Source: Brevibacillus reuszeri (lineage in GTDB: Bacteria; Bacillota; Bacilli; Brevibacillales; Brevibacillaceae). From it: 64,000 bases of DNA. The DNA lies in contig NZ_BEXF01000015.1 of the NCBI RefSeq assembly GCF_002897295.1, positions 83,431 through 147,430 of the forward strand, written 5' to 3'. Each line of letters starts with the position of its first letter. Within the stretch, counting starts at the first letter, position 1. Shown in pieces: positions 61,321 to 64,000 of the stretch. The notes below the pieces were generated by a model. It had not been told where the DNA came from. It worked only from the letters and a program-made list of their open reading frames with translations, and made no database searches. The translations under genes were made by a program, and so were the position numbers.

Positions 61321-61380
61321 AATAAAAAGCGTACCCGGTAAACAAGTATCTACTAGTTTACTGGTACGCTTGGGATATCC
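61321..61380 (-). promoter_or_regulatory. family 1 leader attenuator, copy E
   Basis: GGATATCCC (61372-61380) on the minus strand is followed by the stem AGCGTACC/GGTACGCT (outer arms 61328-61335 and 61363-61370), extended by GTAAAC/GTTTAC, then TTTTTATTTTTT. It lies 47 bp before the CpaB-like gene. Confidence 0.75.
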
Positions 61381-61439
61381 ACGCGATATATGAAATTAGA
61401 CTTATTACCTATTGTGTTTGTGACCTTCGTTCGATTTGA

Positions 61440-61468
61440 ATTATAGCATGTAACAATTTAACAGACAA
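61440..61468 (-). promoter_or_regulatory. promoter of the Tad-like operon
   Basis: TTGTCT (61463-61468), 17-bp spacer, extended -10 ATGCTATAAT (hexamer 61440-61445). The RNA would start near 61433, about 53 nt before the family 1 motif. Confidence 0.7.
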
Positions 61469-61652
61469 GTAGTTACGACAAAATTATCCAAGGCTCCGAA
61501 ATTTAGCTACCTAAAAAAGGATTTAATAGGCTCGCCCCAAGAAAGAAGCAACTAGTACCAAACAGGTCTTATGCTTTAACTTCATCATTTGCGAAACAAT
61601 GGAAATGAATGATGGAATTTCTATAGTATGAAACTAAGTGGAAGTTGGCGAT
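61469..61652. other. intergenic region after the sensor kinase gene
   Basis: 184 bp with no gene. A TATAAG-like stretch is visible but no clear terminator follows the sensor kinase. Confidence 0.5.
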
Positions 61653-62990
61653 TTAAGCTGAAGCCATATCTGCTCCAGTACACGGAACCGAAATTGTAAA
61701 TCTTGTGATACCATTAACAGATGTAACCTCAATTTGTCCTCTGTATTTCTTAACCAGTGATGCTACAACCGATAACCCAACGCCGCCTTTTCCCGACTTT
61801 CTAGTGGTATAACCCAAACCAAAAACCTTTGAAATATTTGTTTCGTCAATCGTTGGCCCCGAATTTTCCACGACAAGAATTTCATTATTCCCTTCACGAA
61901 TCCATTCTACTAGAATATAACGATCTTCAGGTTCTAGTTTCTGAGTTGCCGTCATCGCATTATCTAAGAGATTGCCCAAAACCTTTGAGATATGTATACT
62001 CTTCCACTCAGAAAACTGAGGAGCTTGAGGAGAAATATTAAGACGTAAATCAATCTCATTTCCAGCATAGATAGCCATTTTACTGTAGAGCATTGCTGAT
62101 ACCGTAGGATTCTTTACGCCATGAACGACATCAATGATTTGTCGTGCCTCAATGATAAGCTGCTGGATATAATCCGTAATCATGTCGTAATTCTTCAGCT
62201 TCAAAAAACCGATTATCACTTGATAGTGATTTAAACTGTCGTGTTTGATAGAATGAACGGCTGTCGTCAAATCATTCAACTGTCTTGCAAAAGGTGCCTC
62301 GGTTTCATTCTCGACTCTTTGAATGGTTGCCCTGACATACAGAAAGAAAACGACAGCGGTAATGGACATGAGTATTAAAGCAACCAACTGATATATCCAC
62401 TGGTTGGCTGTTACAGCAATGACGCTTTCGGGCAAAATGTCAGCCAGTATTCCCGATATATTAATCAAGAGAATGGAGACAAAAGACAAACCACCTGAGA
62501 CAAGTAATAGTAGCAAATAGCGGTTTTGATGAGTTTTTGGCCAAAAACTTCTCAGATTGAATTTGATCAAGTATAGAATGATGCCAAGTGATGCAATCAC
62601 GGTCAAATATGTATAGGATAGTACGTATCGGAACAATGAACTTGTTGCGAACACTTCTAAATCAATCCCGGAGTAGTTCAATAGCCAGCCTAAAATAGAC
62701 TCTGACATCATCATCCATGAAGCAGATCCCATTGACATGGCCATGGCCAGATATCGAAATCCAAGTATCCAGAATAGTACCATTTGCCCAGTAAAAAATA
62801 GAATCAGTTTGACTTGATAATTGACTCCAATATACGTTAAGAAATCTCCCCACAATGCGAAGACGATACCACACAGAATCAGTCGCTTCCATTCTTTGCG
62901 TAAGGGTATATGGAACAATGAACACCCTACAAACAACAACAGGACTGCCTCGGGAATGTCTAATAGTAGGAGTTGGACGAAAAACTCCAT
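61653..62990 (-). CDS. AgrC/GHKL-type sensor histidine kinase
   Basis: A 445-residue membrane kinase. About seven transmembrane segments fill residues 5-222. The dimerisation and phosphorylation helix SIKHDSLNHYQVIIGFL has the conserved His at 250. The ATP site follows: N box LGNLLDNAMTA (338-348), G box GLGYTTRKSGKGGVGLSVV (391-409). This is the layout of peptide-sensing AgrC-like kinases that lack a HAMP domain. No response regulator gene is within the window. Its ATG is one base after the stop of a 41-residue ORF. Confidence 0.85.
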   Translation of the reverse strand: MEFFVQLLLLDIPEAVLLLFVGCSLFHIPLRKEWKRLILCGIVFALWGDFLTYIGVNYQVKLILFFTGQMVLFWILGFRYLAMAMSMGSASWMMMSESILGWLLNYSGIDLEVFATSSLFRYVLSYTYLTVIASLGIILYLIKFNLRSFWPKTHQNRYLLLLLVSGGLSFVSILLINISGILADILPESVIAVTANQWIYQLVALILMSITAVVFFLYVRATIQRVENETEAPFARQLNDLTTAVHSIKHDSLNHYQVIIGFLKLKNYDMITDYIQQLIIEARQIIDVVHGVKNPTVSAMLYSKMAIYAGNEIDLRLNISPQAPQFSEWKSIHISKVLGNLLDNAMTATQKLEPEDRYILVEWIREGNNEILVVENSGPTIDETNISKVFGLGYTTRKSGKGGVGLSVVASLVKKYRGQIEVTSVNGITRFTISVPCTGADMASA

Positions 62991-62991
62991 C

Positions 62992-63117
62992 TTATTTATT
63001 CCCCTTTCTTTTCTCTAACCATCTCCAAAGATGATTAATTAATGGCTCAGATGTTTGCATAGATAATAATACTAACATACATCCACCACACAGCATAAAA
63101 ATTTCAATAACACTCAT
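62992..63117 (-). CDS. 41-aa membrane peptide coupled to the sensor kinase
   Basis: ATG 63117 follows GGGAGG. SVIEIFMLCGGCMLVLLSMQTSE is a hydrophobic segment with a CxxxC-like pair, followed by a basic tail (WRWLEKRKGNK). Its stop overlaps the kinase start region (one-base gap), so both are co-translated. It could be a signal peptide precursor, a kinase helper, or a leader. It does not have clear AgrD features, and no AgrB gene is nearby. Confidence 0.6.
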   Translation of the reverse strand: MSVIEIFMLCGGCMLVLLSMQTSEPLINHLWRWLEKRKGNK

Positions 63118-63203
63118 GATGCCTCCCTATGAAGTTTATCTCTAATCTAATTCCCGTATCTTCCCCTTTGGAAACAGTTAGTTTCTTACAGATAAAACAA
63201 ATA

Positions 63204-63220
63204 ACACCCTTTCAGGGTGT
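63204..63220 (-). terminator. terminator of the 119-aa membrane protein
   Basis: ACACCCT-GAA-AGGGTGT followed by TATTTGTTTT on the minus strand; the stop codon of the gene lies inside the stem. Confidence 0.8.
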
Positions 63221-63571
63221 CTGTGACTGTATTTTTTCTGTTATCCATTCAATACTCTCTATCTCGTTGAGTCCATTATAACTTACGAAGTACTTTGGCC
63301 CAACAAACATTCGATCGTTGAATTCCTTAGATACCCTGAGCGTTACATCCTTGCTATCTTTAAATATCAAAAAGCAATAGGTAGAACCAAGTTCCCCGCT
63401 CTTGAATTGTTCAGTGTAGCAGTCCTTTGAATAGATACTATCTTCAATCGCGTACTTTTGTACTTGTTTCTTCTTATAATCAATAATTTCATATGCGACT
63501 TTACTGCCCCATAAGAGTCCAAAGGCTAGCGTACCTATTAAAACGCCCTTAACGAGTTTTTTCATGCTCAT
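63212..63571 (-). CDS. membrane-anchored hypothetical protein (119 aa)
   Basis: ATG 63571 (or 63565) begins a protein with one transmembrane helix (KLVKGVLIGTLAFGLLWG), then an extracellular region with two Cys (SKDCYTEQ, TYCFLIF) that could form a disulfide bond. No family recognised. It has its own terminator. Confidence 0.6.
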   Translation of the reverse strand: MSMKKLVKGVLIGTLAFGLLWGSKVAYEIIDYKKKQVQKYAIEDSIYSKDCYTEQFKSGELGSTYCFLIFKDSKDVTLRVSKEFNDRMFVGPKYFVSYNGLNEIESIEWITEKIQSQTP

Positions 63572-63615
63572 CCTGCTATCATCATGTACTTGCAATGTTA
63601 GTCAAAGGATATCCA

Positions 63616-63747
63616 TCACTGAATTTTTTTGATTCTTTTGAAGAGGTCTGGAACTAAAAGATAGCTTCCACCTATTCCAAATATTACCCAGGTCATCCAG
63701 TGAACTGTATCATTTTGAATTCCGGTCAATTTATCATTCGTGCCGTA
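63616..63747 (-). pseudogene. 3' fragment of a membrane protein cut by an IS200/IS605 end
   Basis: The frame is open into the insertion sequence end. It reads QNDTVHWMTWVIFGIGGSYLLVPDLFKRIKKI: one transmembrane helix and a basic tail, with no start codon before the junction except a TTG inside. The 5' part was displaced or lost when the element at about 63748 entered. Confidence 0.55.
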
Positions 63748-64000
63748 AAACCCCTTGCTTTAGCTATGGGGATATGAGGCACTTTGCTCTGTATCCCCTT
63801 TAGGGGGCTAAGAGCAAACAAAAAATAGTTCTTTTTTGTATCGGTGTTAGATATACTCCATTCATCTAACGCAGTATGGTATAATTAACCATAGGTGATG
63901 GTTTTGAGTAGATCAGTGGAAACTAACCACAATATCGTATTTGACTGTAAATATCACGTTGTCTTTTGCCCAAAGTATCGTAAAAAGGTTTTGACAGAAC
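63748..64000 (+). mobile_element. left end of an IS200/IS605-type insertion sequence
   Basis: The left end shows ACCCCTTGCTTTAGC near 63748-63765 and a CCCC/GGGG hairpin, which are hallmarks of IS200/IS605 ends. A further CCCCTTTAGGGG palindrome lies at about 63805-63820. A transposase gene follows. The exact boundary is uncertain by a few bases. Confidence 0.7.
63898..64000 (+). CDS. tnpA: IS200/IS605 TnpA (Y1 HUH transposase), N-terminal part
   Basis: ATG 63898 (or TTG 63904) reads MVLSRSVETNHNIVFDCKYHVVFCPKYRKKVL and continues beyond the window. NxxxxxxYHxVFCPKYR is the start of IS200/IS605 TnpA, a single-strand DNA transposase with a tyrosine and HUH site further on. The catalytic residues lie outside the window. 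Confidence 0.85.
   Translation, partial: MVLSRSVETNHNIVFDCKYHVVFCPKYRKKVLTE

Noticed and set aside
6071..61380. Family 1 leaders as c-di-GMP, T-box or PyrR elements
   Set aside because: None of the conserved core sequences of these elements is present; the motif is too short and different.
1..64000. tRNA or rRNA genes
   Set aside because: No cloverleaf or rRNA-like sequence was noticed on either strand.

Overview
The window looks like part of a large plasmid or integrative element of a low-GC Gram-positive bacterium, most likely a Paenibacillaceae member such as Brevibacillus or Paenibacillus. The evidence is S-layer homology (SLH) domains, cadherin-like beta-sandwich repeats, a copper-amine-oxidase-type stalk domain, strong AGGAGG ribosome sites and sigma-A promoters. 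No capsid, tail, ribosomal or core metabolic genes are seen. Almost every gene is on the minus strand, and the plus-strand genes cluster at 13-19 kb and 26.6-27.3 kb.

Layout. 0-6 kb: a RadC-like helix-hairpin-helix protein, two small genes, and a 4.5-kb SLH adhesin gene broken by one in-frame stop. 6-7 kb: a non-coding mosaic of tandem 22/23-bp repeats and a relic of another SLH gene. 7-13 kb: a PP-loop (PAPS reductase-like) protein, two C5 cytosine methyltransferases, a DUF3560 protein and a Cys-containing protein. 13-19 kb: a HEPN (AbiU2-like) protein, HU, membrane proteins and a PadR-like regulator. 19-23 kb: a secreted protein with about six cadherin-like repeats. 23-34 kb: many small phage/plasmid-type genes, including an HNH-repeat protein, DUF5131, GIY-YIG, ASCH, a SNF2 helicase with a VRR-NUC-like nuclease, and DUF2325. 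34-46 kb: a third C5 methyltransferase, a HTH protein, two paralogous primase-like proteins, a superfamily 2 helicase and membrane proteins. 46.5-61.5 kb: a Tad-like pilus/secretion cluster (CpaB, TadZ, TadA, TadB, TadC, small pilin-like and TadE-like proteins) running toward two SLH-related proteins and a 1,570-residue exported protein. 61.6-63.6 kb: an AgrC-like sensor kinase coupled to a 41-residue peptide. The window ends in an IS200/IS605-type transposase that interrupts a membrane-protein gene.

Two recurring families of 5' leader elements stand out. Family 1 (five copies) is promoter, then a short GGAAATACC or GGATATCC motif, then directly a Rho-independent-terminator hairpin. All five lie before surface or secretion genes and the operon at 46 kb, so the exported apparatus looks like one attenuation-controlled regulon. 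Family 2 (four copies) has a leading hairpin, a 10-13 nt linker, and a GACC/GGTC-type small hairpin that competes with a terminator stem. The pairings covary between copies. I do not recognise either as a known riboswitch; covariance searches would decide.
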